A DNA stretch of 64,000 nucleotides, from NCBI RefSeq assembly GCF_954871325.1, contig NC_088776.1, positions 40,752,569-40,816,568 of the forward strand, written 5' to 3'. This DNA comes from Gordionus sp. m RMFG-2023 (lineage: Eukaryota > Nematomorpha > Gordioida > Chordodea > Parachordodidae). Under the pieces are notes generated by a model. That model did not search any database. It saw only the letters and a program-made list of their open reading frames with translations, and was not told the origin of the DNA. Shown piece by piece: positions 48,591 through 60,844 of this stretch. The translations under genes were made by a program, and so were the position numbers. How positions within the stretch are numbered: position 1 is the stretch's first letter; every line of letters begins with the position of its first letter.

Positions 48591-49319
48591 TATGGATAGA
48601 ATGTGATTATCTATCTATATTTCTATAATATTAATAAAAAATTAAATTAAAGATAGTTAATATCGTAAATTTGATTTCAGTCTAATGGGCATGTATCCAC
48701 ACTGCCCCTCAGTTTTTGGTATATTTAATAGAAATTGGAAATTTTTTAATATAAAAAGTTATACTGTTATTGGTAATAACAAAATTTTAACCTGAAATTT
48801 GTAATTTCCTATAGAGCCATCTATTTTTTCCAATTTTTGATAAATTGAAAGTCTCGAAAGCTTCGCTAAGGTTATGACATAGTATATATATTTTTAACAA
48901 AGGTGTTAAAATAAAAAGATAAAAAAAATTTCGAAAACAAACTCCCTGGCCAATGTTTATTGTTTTATGATTACTTATAATTTTATATATTATGTACCTT
49001 TTTAATATAATTAGTTTTTGAGATATAAATATTTTATATTTTACAGATTCCAAAATGGCTCTTTTTTGCACCATTGAGCCTCTTATCCATGGAACCAGGT
49101 GTGCTAGCGAACTAAAATAAATGGCTTTCTAATTTATGTAAACTATCTAAATAATTCCATAAATTTAACAAATTTAAAAGGGGTCGGCCGGTAGGTGATC
49201 GATTGACGTGGAATGACCTTTAAATAATAAAATATTATTTTATATAAATAATATAATAAAAAATAATAAAATAATATTTTATATATATTAAATGTCAGCG
49301 ACTGACAGCAAAACTTTAT

Positions 49320-51710
49320 AATTCTCAAAATTATACGCCTTTGGCTTTCACAAAACTTTCTTTTTCCTACTTTATCACTGACAGATAGTAAAATATCTAC
49401 CAAATCTAGATAATTCTCCAAATACCAGCTCATGCCCTATATATAAATTATATTATGATATAGTAGATTCAAATAAATTGATGATAAATGATGTTGCATA
49501 AGGCTAATAATGATAAAGCTTATCGCCAATATGAATGGATAATTAAATTAACTGCAATAATATATGCATTAGAAAATAGGGATTATTGTATATTTCAGAA
49601 AATAAGTCTTGAGTTATTTTCAAATTGTTAGAATATTAGAATTTGGCACGTTATGACCAACATTTTTCATGATATAATTTAATTTTGAATTTTTTTTCTT
49701 ACCATTATTTTCACGTAGACCTGACAAAATGTATTTGTCAAAAACATCTAATTAGAACTTAACCCATTTTAAAATAGATTTATATGTATTTCTTCATGGT
49801 AATAAGAATTTAATAATAATAATAATGTGATCCATTTTTGAATTTTATGAACATCGAATATAGAAAGATGTTTATTAAAGCGTAGCAACTATACATTACA
49901 CCTACAAAATTTCGCCGATCAAATAAATTAAGATGCTAATTATAACCAATGAATATATGGATAATAAACGAACTGCAACATTCTCCTTTAAACTTTATCA
50001 GCTTTCGAACTCCTTTTATAAACCCCGCATGCCTCCAAATGTGATGTTTCGGAATATGGAAGAGATTAAAATAGATAATAAATGATGTGGAATCGAGATA
50101 TATGATTAATGATTGCATTGTAAAATAATATGATAGAGAATATCTCCAATAAAAAAATCCAACTGCAATAATATATGCATTCTAGGGATTATTGTATATT
50201 TCAGAAAATAAGTCTTGAGTTATTTTCAAATTGTTAGAATATTAGAATTTGGCACGTTATGACCAACATTTTTCATGATATAATTTAATTTTGAATTTTT
50301 TTTCTTACCATTATTTTCACGTAGACCTGACAAAATGTATTTGTCAAAAACATCTAATTAGAACTTAACCCATTTTAAAATAGATTTATATGTATTTCTT
50401 CATGGTAATAAGAATTTAATAATAATAATAATGTGATCCATTTTTGAATTTTATGAACATCGAATATAGATGTTTATTAAAGCGAAGCAATTATACATTA
50501 CACCTATAATATATCAGCAATCAAATAAATGAAGATAATAAATATAGCTAACGATTATATTGATGATAAACGATCTGCAACACTTTATCAGCCGAAGAAC
50601 CCCAAATCCTTAATAATTCTCCAAATAACCGTGCGTGCCTCCAAATATAATAAATCGGAATATGGAAGATATTATAATTTGTATTAAATGATGTGGAATC
50701 GACAAAAACGAATAATAATTTATATTATGATAAAGATCGCCAATAAATCAATAGGTCGAAATAAAGAATATTATATGATATTTCTGATATTAAGTCTTGA
50801 GTTTTAAAGATGTTCAAATTCTAAGAATATGAGAATTTCACTAATCTTGCCATTATATATTTCATGATATTATTGACATTTGAATTTATTTTCTTTCCAA
50901 TATCTTCACGTAGACCTGACAAAATATAAATTATTTGTCAAAAACATCTTATTAGAACTTAACTCATTTTCAAATAGATTTCAATGTATTTCTTCATGAT
51001 AATAAGAATATTATAATAATAATGTGATCCATTTGTGATTTTTGTGTATATCGAATTTTGAAAGTTTTTTATTAAAGCGAAGCAATTATACATTACACCT
51101 AGAATATATCAGCAATCAAATAAATTAAGATAATAAATATAGCTAACGATTATATTGATGATAAACGATCTGCAACACTTTATCAGCCGAAGAACCCCAA
51201 ATCCTTAATAATTCTCCAAATAACCGTGCGTGCCTCCAAATATAATAAATCGGAATATGGAAGATATTATAATTTGTATTAAATGATGTGGAATCGACAA
51301 AAACGAATAATAATTTATATCATGATAAAGATCGCCAATAAATCTTTAGGTCGAAATAAAGAATATTATATGATATTTCTGATATTAAGTCTTGAGTTTT
51401 AAAGATGTTCAAATTCTAAAAATATGAGAATTTCACTAATCTTGCCATTATATATTTCATGATATTATTGACATTTGAATTTATTTTCTTTCCAATATCT
51501 TCACGTAGACCTGACAAAATATAAATTATTTGTCAAAAACATCTTATTAGAACTTAACTCATTTTCAAATAGATTTCAATGTATTTCTTCATGATAATAA
51601 GAATATTATAATAATAATGTGATCCATTTTTGATTTTTGTGTATATCGAATTTTGAAAGTTTTTTATTAAAGCGATGATGATAAACGAACTGCAAAACTT
51701 TATCAGCTGA
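49320..51710. repeat. Tandem repeat with unit of about 600 bp, nearly 4 copies
   Basis: The word TATACATTACACCTA recurs at 49890, 50492 and 51087, and CACGTAGACCTGACAAAAT recurs with the same spacing (601 and 595 bp). The two middle units carry long near-identical stretches. The first and last copies are partial. No ORF spans a unit. Pairwise similarity alternates (parts of units 1-2 and of units 3-4 most alike), suggesting stepwise duplication or two-unit expansion. Confidence 0.88.
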
Positions 51711-52512
51711 CCAACCCCAAATCATTTAAAAAAATGAAAACCCCTACATTATTTTTATAAAAATATAACATAGCCAAAGGACTTAAATAGATGTATATAA
51801 AATCTTGAATAAAATATATAAAAATAAAATCAAAATAATGGTACACCACTGTATGACGAAATATATATGTTATTAATTAGAAATGTAATATTTTGTCGTT
51901 GTTATTTCTTTCTTCCATTTAATAGTTAAAGTGCATATCAACACCTCAAAAATTTAAAAATTGAAGACTCCTATATTATGCTCAAATTTTTATACAAAGG
52001 TATAGAAATAATCCTGTAATAAAAAAATAATATTATAGGTCTTATAATCTAAAAATTTTCGGGCTAGACCTTATTTGATGTCTTAAAATCTCAAAATTTT
52101 TAAACCCGGTCTGGTTGGTATTTCGTTTTTTTAGGTTCAGGCCATATTTCTACCTGGCTCAGATGTTTTATTCTTTTAAAAATAGTAAAAAATAATTTAA
52201 AGCACTGATATATTATAATTGTAGAAAATATTATCCTTATATTATTATTTTAACAAAATTAGGCAAAAAAATATGATATATTCAAAAATTTAGACAATAT
52301 TAACTAAGAAGTAAATTATAAAGCTACTTATGTCAATTTTTAGGATTAAGCTAATTTTTTCATTATTTCATCAATACCTGATATCAAATACCTATGAGTT
52401 TACTTGAGACATCAGTAAAGCTATTATTTAGTGCATCCGATACGAGAGAGAATCGATATTTTTCCTTCAAATCCTCGAAGATGTGTTTCCAAGACCTAGG
52501 ATATTTAACAGG
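51711..52512. other. AT-rich spacer with GGGC-type relic
   Basis: No supported gene. A short GC-richer patch at about 52.05-52.16 kb (TTCGGGCTAGACCTT, CCCGGTCTGG, GTTCAGGCC) belongs to the same style of GGCC-rich transposon scrap seen at 4.2, 22.1, 39.3, 47.7 and 61.05 kb. Confidence 0.5.
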
Positions 52513-53372
52513 GTTGCCAGCAGTGGCGCAGCCAGGATTGATCCATGGGGGGGGGGGGGTTGAAAAATTTCTTGGGGGCTTCGCCCCCAAACCCCTTTTT
52601 AGAATTAAAATTTTTGCCAAATTTATAATTAATAAGCGACTGAAAGCATTATTTTGAAAATGTTATCAATGTTTAGTAAATTGTATATTAATTCAATCTA
52701 TTCGATGTAAAAAAAATTTGCCTCCCCCCAAACCTTCCAATTTCATGATCAACTCAATATATCTTATTCTATGTTAAAAATAATTATTTTAATTAAATTT
52801 TTGCATATAACAATATTTTGCAGAGATTTTATTTATTATTAACTTTATTTATTTAACTATGTTTTTATTTTAATAATATATAAAAAAATAAATTTCAAAA
52901 TATATAAATTTTATACAGATTATTATATTAAAAATTGAATGTAAATAAACTATATTTTAAAAAAATAAAATTGCAATAAAATATGTAATTCTTGCTAAAA
53001 AAATACAATTTAACAATTTTATTTAGTATAAACCCTTTATTTAACTATGTGTTTATTTTATATACAAAAAATAAATTTCAAAATTAGAAATTTTATACAG
53101 ATTACTATTTTAAAAATTGATTGTAAATATCTATATTTTAAAAAAATAAAATTACAATAAAATATAAGTAATTCTTGTATGCAATTTAAAAAAATATAAT
53201 TTAACAGTTATATTTAATACAAATGAGTATATTATATAAATAATTCTTATTGTAGGTGCTATACTATTATTAAATATAGTATAAAAATATCATGACTAAA
53301 AATTCATTATAATTAAGTTTTACATATAAAAATTTTATGACTAAGAAAATATTACAATTATATGATTTGAAT

Positions 53373-55869
53373 TTATAAAGAGAGGTCTACTTTTCTCTGA
53401 GATTTGGCTAATTCATCTAGAATCAAATTTTTATCTAGAATAATCTCCTTATAAATATTTAATAGGGCTGATCCATTTAAACGGTTTTCACCGGTGCTAT
53501 TTCTTAAATAGGTTTTTAACCTTTTCAAAGTTGAAAAAGACCTTTCATTAGTGCAGGTACTAATCGGTAAAGTAGCTAAAATAAAAAACAATGGGAATCT
53601 AAAGTGCAATTACACATGGAAAGGGCCTGCAAAGCATTTTTTGGTCTCAAAGAGTACTCTATTCTGCCAAGATTTTTATACCAAAATTCGACATCACAAA
53701 GTAACTTATCATACGACCCTAATAAATCATCAGAATAAAACTCTGAGATGTTCTTAATATCCTCTCGCGTTTCAAGTGTAATCAACAATTCAGACTCAAC
53801 CGGCAAAAGAAAATAAAAGCTTTTTAAAATAAAATTGTGACTTATAAATCTTTCCTTTAATTGAAATAAAAATGTATCAATAAGTGGAATAAAAATGTTA
53901 ATTTTATAAAAATCCTCAATCGTAGATGCATCTATATTTGAGCGATTGGATTGTCTAGAAACTACTCTAGGTTTAAAAATTTCAATCCCAAACATATTAG
54001 CGATCTCCTTTACTTTCTCATATATTTCTTGAAATTTTTCATCCACATTATCTCTGATATTTGTTAATATTTCAACAATATCCTTTGCCTTATATATAAC
54101 CTCCCTTAAATCCAAATCAATTTTTTGTAACATTTTGCTAAAATCATATGTATAATTAAATAAAAAATAAACACATTGAATTGAAATTAAAAATTGAGGC
54201 TTCGTAATAGCCTGTAAAAGATTTTCCGCATTTGCGGAATCTTTTTCTTTGAGTAATATGTATGATTCCAGTGCCGCAAAAATAACCTCATATAACTCGA
54301 TGAAAACCTTCACCGATTGTTGTCTTTCAATGAATCTTGTGGGACAAAATCTTTTGAATTTTTTTTTGGAATTTTTTGAATCAATTTCATCGAACGTTTG
54401 GGTAAAAATCTCCCTCTTCTTAGGTGGGGTAAAGAAGTCACAAACCGACGATATTGTTTCTAAATTTTGAAAAATATATAAAAATTATATAAAGATATCT
54501 ATAATACATAATAAAATCTAATAAATTTCAATTAAATCAAAATCTTTTTACGTAAACTGTTCCGGATGTCTCTAATTTCACATGCCTCAGTTATCATCAA
54601 ATTCAGGCAATGTGAACTGCAGTGAACATAAAGAGCTGTGCTATAAAGCTCTCTAATTCTTGACTGGACCCCTTTAACATGGCCACTCATCGAGGGAGCT
54701 CCATCGTACCCTTGGCCTCTCAGTAGATTTATATTTAAATCCAGGTTTTGAAGTGATTTAATAATTTGATTAGCAATCGTTTCTGACTTAGTGTCAGGTA
54801 ATTCAATAAATTGAACAAATAGTTCCTTCATTTTATAATTACCTGATTCCATATCAATAAACCTTATTGCTATGGATAGTTGTTCAATATTACCAATATC
54901 GGAAGTTTCATCCGCCAAAACACTAAAAAATGGTGATGCTTTGACTTTTGAAGAAACTTCCTTTAATATAAACTGATTGCATATTGATATTATTTCATTT
55001 TGAATAGTGGGACTTAGGTAAGTAGCATTTTTAGAGGAGCTTTCAAAAAGCTTTAGGTAGTTGTCATTATTATTACATAAAAATTTCAATAATTCCTTGA
55101 AATTTCCTTCATTGTGAGAAGGGGATGTAAGTGTTAGGGGGCCAGGAGATATCCTATGAGCTCTTAACGCCAAGCCCTGCCTCCCTAACCAAATGACAGC
55201 ATCAATAATTATAATTATTCTTGATCGATTTTTTGTAACAATATCAAATTTTTTTTTATTCAATACATTGGATATTGATATCTTTTGATTCATTGAGATT
55301 TCTTTTAAAGAATCTATTATCTCATAGGAATTAAGATGATATTTATTTTTTTGATGATAATTAAAATTTTCGAGCGCATCTTTCCATCTTATGTACACCT
55401 GACTTACCAATGTTTTGAGTTTTTGTAACCCATTTCCAGCATATCTTGGGGAAAATATGACGCAAACTTTACAAAATGCGCCCTTTTCATCGGCTGAGTA
55501 AGCATGCCACTTATATTTGTTAAGCCAGGATGCTTAAAAGGTTAAATTTCTTTTGCCCAAGGGCAATGGAAATTTATAACATTTGTCAGGTATCCAAATG
55601 TTTTCAACAGCTAACAATTTTTCATTATCATTTTTAAAATGAAAATTTAAGTAAAGTGAAACATCTTTTGAGAACGGTGTGGTGTTTCTATATTTTTTTT
55701 TAGATTTTAAATGATATATTTCAATATGAATTTCAATGTTAAGAGCTGAGCAGCACAAGAAAAAATCTGGATTATAAAAAATGTATCTCAGATAGATATC
55801 AAAGTTTCTTAATAAAAATTTAAAGACAGATACAAGTAGAAGGAAATTACTATAGAATATCATTATCAA
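53373..55869 (-). pseudogene. hAT transposase, TTF finger + DUF4371 + hATC
   Basis: In coding order: an N-terminal segment ending VENIWIPDKCYKFP (55.57 kb), a TTF-type zinc finger part (AYSADEKGAFCKVCVIFSPR, about 55.45 kb), DUF4371/RNase-H-like core (WLGRQGLALRAHR; FFSVLADETSDIGNIEQLSI; GQGYDGAPSMSGHVKGVQSR; HCSSHCLNLMI). A 98-nt GT-AG intron (54557-54460) follows, then FFTPPKKREIFTQ and RFCPTRFIERQQSVKVFIEL, and the hAT C-terminus (LPISTCTNERSFSTLKRLK) ending at 53373. Frameshifts near 55525 and 53600 break an otherwise complete protein, so it probably died recently. Confidence 0.88.
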
Positions 55870-55989
55870 TTTTAATTAATATTTTTATATTTGTAGGATG
55901 ATTTACACTCATGGAAGTGAAGAAGGTAGTAATATTTAAATTATGAAAATAAGTTCCTAAGTATTATAAGCTGCCCAAGATTGTATATA

Positions 55990-56158
55990 CAAAAGATTTT
56001 AAGAAAATAATTATGTTCTTCACAAATAAATAATAAAAACTGTATATTATAAACTATTCTAGTTTAATTGGTAATGATAAATCATCTGTATCTAAGATTC
56101 ATTTTTTCACAACAAATCTGTATCTAGATTATTTTTCTGGAGGGCCTGCCCAACTCTG
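55990..56158. mobile_element. hAT relic related to 19339-19560
   Basis: It ends (inverted) CAGAGTTGGGCAGGCCCTCC and shares, inverted, the AATTGGTAATGATAA and TAAACTATTCTAG words with the relic at 19.34-19.56 kb. It lies inside the 52521-57175 hAT. A second CTCAACTCTGTTTG word 45 bp further suggests a small local duplication at the edge. Confidence 0.55.
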
Positions 56159-57183
56159 TTTGTATTGTAGATACAAGTTTTCAATACTGCTCAACTCTGT
56201 TTGACTTATAATGTACTACCTTTTGCAAAATAACACAAAAAAATGACTAACTTTAAAATTATAACTAAATATCGTACATTGCAAAATTTTAATAACTCAA
56301 AATGAAAATAGTATAATTTACAAATAAAAAAAATGGAATTAAAATAAATACTATACCATCATTTGATGATTTTCCAGCCAAATCAACTGATAGCTCACAT
56401 GCTTTTGTAACACATAATGTTTCTATTTTTAATTAAAAAATATTAGAAATTATAAATAATTTAGAATATATACCATCATTTGATGATTTTGTAGCTAACT
56501 CATCATTGGTTTTCCCATGGAGATGGAGTGGTAATGGTATGTCTGGTATTTCTAATTGCAAGATTTAAATAAAACATATTGATAATACCATTACCTTCGA
56601 ACTCAACTGATGGCTGATTTTCACTAGCAACATCCATATATATTTCTAATTCAAATTACATAACTTAAATTTTATAAATAAATTAATATATACCTTTTTC
56701 TTTTTGTTGTTGACAAAAAAATTTACGGATATCCATATTTAAAAATTATAAAAACTTAAAATTTACAAACAAAACAAACTATCTAAATAGTTTAAATTTA
56801 AAAATATATATTTAATAATAAAATTTATAAATATCTAATTTAACTATGCCAAGCCAGAAAATATTTACAAAATATCTTTATTGTTATTTAATATTCTAAT
56901 TTAACTATGCCAGAAATTATTTACAAATACAATATATCTTTATTCTTATTGTTGTTTAATATTTTAGTTCATATAATTTATATATATTTTTAAACGATGT
57001 GATCATTTAAAATTAAAACTCCTTTTTTTATAAATATATTTCATTGTGATATTCATATTCATATAGTATTATATATAATATATTATCTTATTTCTCTAAA
57101 TTGAAACCGTTTTTTAAATATAATTATTCGCAATAAAAAAATAATAATTTCCCCCCCCCCTTGTCTACGCCACTGGTTGCCAG

Positions 57184-58009
57184 AATCATTCAAACAAAAG
57201 CGGGATAATATAACAAATCAATATTTTATGAATTAATAAAATTTTTCGTTAAATATTTCTTAAAATCTAGTAGGAGATATCGGGGCAATTTCGGACATGG
57301 GGTAAATTCAGAGAGCATTCTTATTTAAAATCTATTTTACTTTGAGACTTGCAATTTATAACTAAAATATAATAAGTTTGTTAAAAAAAAACAGCTCATA
57401 ACACTATTGAAAAATAATGCAAAACAACCTTTAAAAGGATAAAAAAATTGTGCTAGGTTATTTTGGTTAAAATTAATATATTGCTATACATGACACTGTG
57501 AACAATTTTGAACCATTAACAAGTATATAATATAATTTCAAATATAAAGAAAAATTATCATAATTTGTACCCTCAAAAGTTATCCTTTTATTAAATGTTT
57601 CAATTCAACCAAAAATAAATATAATATAGTTTTTAATTATGCAATATTCTTATATAAAAGATTAACCCTAATTCTATTTAACTACTATTTACTTGAATAA
57701 AGTGCTATTAATATTTAGTTACTTTTTTGCATATTAAAACACATGAAAAGCTAGCCTTTTATTTATATCCATATAGGATATAATAATAAAATATTTTCCC
57801 CATATTTATGTGGGTAAAAAATTTATATATACTTGATTTTCCCCTTTCGACTTAAAATAATATATGTACTTGTTTTCTTATTACCAGAGGAACCATTTGA
57901 TACATTTTTGTAGGTAAAAAACGTTAGAAATAGGTTCATATTCATATCTACCGCAAATATGCTACATCTCGGAATATAATTAATTTTAAAAAGGTTGATA
58001 AATAAATAT
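57184..58009. other. AT-rich spacer
   Basis: No gene. A patch at about 57.27-57.32 kb (GAGATATCGGGGCAATTTCG) resembles a degraded GGGGAGACCGGGGC-type transposon end. The rest is plain AT-rich sequence. Confidence 0.5.
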
Positions 58010-60844
58010 CGGCAATACAGCGATCCGCCAAATGCATTATTGCGTATGTTGGATTCCGCGAAAAAATATTATAGCGAATGCATCACCGCGAAAAAAGTAT
58101 CGGCATCAACGAGAAAATATTAACGCGAATGCATTATGGCGAATGAATTGGCTCTAAAGCATTAGAGCGGAATTATTAACGCAATTATTCCCGTCGAATA
58201 CATTTTTTTATCTTAACTTTATAAAATTTTATAAATTAATTACATTTCCATTAGTATTTAGAATATGTTTAATTAAACCTAGATTAGATATGTTTCAAAA
58301 GAATTTAATCCGTTTATAGTTATCTTAAAATTTATTAATATGTTTCAAAAAAGACATACCCTATATAACTAAATAAGTTTATAAAATTAATTACATTACC
58401 ACCAGTATTAAAATACGTTAAATTAAACATAGATTAGATATGTTTAAAGATTTTAATCAGTTAGAAATAAACATACCCTATGTAGAAAACTACAAAGTAG
58501 TTATGAGAAAACTTTCAAATACACTCAGGGCCGTAGCCACGGGGGGAAATATGTTAAAAATATTAAAATACATTAAAAATAAAGTATATTTAAGTTTTTT
58601 AGTGTATCCTAGGCCAACTAAATAAAATATTAAAGGCCAACTAAATAAAATATATAATAAGTTAAAATATTAATATGTTAAAACATTAAAGAGAATAAAT
58701 GCAATTAAAATAATACTTATCTTTAAAATTCTTGCATTTATCAGAACTTGTGTTAGTTTTATTAGCATTTTGACAAAAACTCATCTTGTTGATCATTTGC
58801 ATTGGTTAGGAGTCTCGTCTTGTTGATCATTTGCATTTTTCCGACACTTGTTGAGAAAATATCAATAAATCAATTTTGCGTGGTGAAAATTAATATTTCA
58901 TTATCAATATTCGCAGACATTTTTAATGGCTTCGTATCATATAATGAATAAAGAATCATTATATATCATATCCCTCTGATTTTAAATCAGTATTAAAGGA
59001 TTAATTAAATTTATCATAGGGAAATATTTCATCAATTTTTAATAGAAGAAGATTCATTAGCAAAGGTTAAGTTTAAATAAATGAATAAATTTAAAAGGAA
59101 AAAAAAATTAACTCGTTGGTTAAATGAATGTCAATCATAAAATAATAGATCTTTAATTTTATAAAAAAATGTCAAGAATTTGTGACGTTTATTATGATGC
59201 ACAAAATAAAATATTATTTACAAAATCTTTTAAATATTTTTTTCTTATTTTATTTATTTTTTGTTAGTTTTTTTTAAATTTAAGATTTAATTTTCGTGCG
59301 TATTTTGATATTTTTATTTATAATTATGTTATATAAAACAGTTGTTATATTTTTTTTATTCAAAATGATTTCAAAGAAAACTCCCCCCTAAACAAATTTA
59401 TTATTATTTGTAAAAGAAGGTCAATTATTTTATGGTTGACATCTCATATATAAAATGAGATTTGTAAAAAAAATGTAGCCTAATGTTTTTTATTTTTTTA
59501 AATCACATTTAAATAAATTAAAACAGTTTTTTAACAACAAAAAATGTGATGCATATAAATAATCGCTAAGATAAAAAAAAATGGCGTCCAAGATAGAGAT
59601 ATTCACGGTATTATATAGGGTAGTATAAAATTACAGCTAGTTTTTTTAAAAACTGATAATAAAACCTTCTTAAAAGATGGAGGAATCATTTGTTGAACAT
59701 CAAAAGTATATTGGTCTTAATGGGTCAAAAAGAACCGGTATTAATAAACTAATATCATTGTTCCTAAATAGAATAATAAAACTAAAAAAATAAATTCCCC
59801 ATTCGAATCATCGAAAATGATTTTATTTTCCTGAACATAGTTGGGCAATTACAATATTTTGAGCTATTAATGCCACTAACAATATAAGCATTTACGGTAA
59901 TTTGTAAATTAATTATTTTATCAAGAGAAGATCTGATAATGATAAAATTATGCAACGAATTCCTGAATTTTGTAGAAGAAAGTGGAATATTAGTCCAGTT
60001 CAACAGCTTAAAAGAGACCTCAAGATACGGGTTCCATATATCGAAAAACTATCAAGAAGGCTACAGCCTTTTAAATCTTACAAACTTGAAAAAAAAATTG
60101 GTAAAATATGGCCCTTAATATCAAATTGGCGTTTATTGCCAGGTTCATGCAAGAAAAAAAAGGATAGATTAATTACATAAAATTTTATTATTTTAATCAT
60201 TTTACGGATCTCAAAATTTGCTTTGTGTTTTCCATTATAATTTATAATTACGAAAAAATTTGAAAAAAAGGCGAGCGTCCTGCTATAGATCAATATAATA
60301 GGAACACGTCTCGCCTATGTTTAAATAAATAAAAATAAATGAGGGTCTTAAATTATTTTTTGTCCAATATTAGTATTTCAAATTTTTTAAAAAATGATTT
60401 AATCTAATTATTAAAAAAAATTGAGGATACAAAACTTCATAAATAGCAAATGACGTGTTTTAGAGTTACAAAAATTTAAAAACGCTACTTTAAATAAATA
60501 TAGAAACGTCAATTATGCTGGTTTCTCGTTTTTTGAAAAAGGTCTCAACTTGCTAAATGAGTTACAATATAATTAGTGAGTTTAAAGAATTTCTTTAGAA
60601 AAATAGAGATCGGGAAAAATATTATCAGCTAGGAATTACAAAAAGGTGACAAATTTATTGTTCCCAATATATTTAAAATATAAAAACATAATAAAGATGA
60701 AATATTTATTAAGAAGTAAGTGGATAAGTATGCATTAGCGATAATGCATTCGCGATATATGTTTTCGCGGTAATCGACATTCGCTATAATGCATTCGCGA
60801 TAATACATTTCGCGGTAAAATTTTCGCGGTATTGACGTGATACG
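58010..60844. mobile_element. Second, degraded element with GCGAATGCATTA inverted ends
   Basis: The left end (58.01-58.20 kb) is a mutated form of the 33.67-kb cap (GCGAATGCATCACCGCGAAA). The right end (60.73-60.84 kb) is the same cap inverted and well preserved, ending GCGGTATTGACGTGATACG. Just inside the right end, 60.42-60.55 kb matches, inverted, 34.25-34.36 kb. The block 59.87-60.00 kb matches 36.05-36.23 kb directly. The tandem arrays are only a few units long. No target duplication was recognised. Confidence 0.65.
59950..60180 (+). other. Possible coding remnant inside the 58.0-60.8 kb element
   Basis: A 76-codon frame starts MQRIPEFCRRKWNIS. The corresponding place in the 33667-38218 element (about 36.18-36.23 kb) has IPEFSRKKWNI in the same orientation, so the short block is conserved between copies. 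It may be a remnant of the element's own protein. No match to a known transposase was recognised. Confidence 0.35.

Larger units (their letters stand above)
45142..49218 (+). mobile_element. DNA transposon with long inverted repeats, split by a hAT
   Basis: Inverted repeats of about 430-500 bp lie at 45142-45640 and, inverted, 48790-49218. They share GCCATTCCATGTAAATCGAT / GGTCATTCCACGTCAATCGA, CGGCCGATCCCTTTTAAA / CGGCCGACCCCTTTTAAA, and GCTAGCACACCTGGTTCC. The interior encodes pieces of a transposase-like protein in the plus orientation. A hAT copy (46563-48312) interrupts that region. No target duplication could be settled. The superfamily is not one I can name with confidence. Confidence 0.75.
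52521..57175 (-). mobile_element. Near full-length hAT transposon (ZMYM1/DUF4371 type)
   Basis: A 4,655-bp element has ends CAGTGGCGCAGCCAGG and, inverted, CAGTGGCGTAGACAAGGGGG. It is flanked by a perfect 8-bp duplication GTTGCCAG (52513-52520 and 57176-57183). A transposase gene runs on the minus strand (53373-55869), with a long AT-rich 5' part that carries a small nested hAT-like relic (55990-56158). The poly-G tracts next to both ends are typical for this hAT group. Confidence 0.93.

Noticed and set aside
48787-49433. Two minus-strand frames of 95-96 codons
   Set aside because: They lie in the right inverted repeat and its flank. The inverted copy at 45.1-45.6 kb does not keep a comparable frame, so coding is unlikely.
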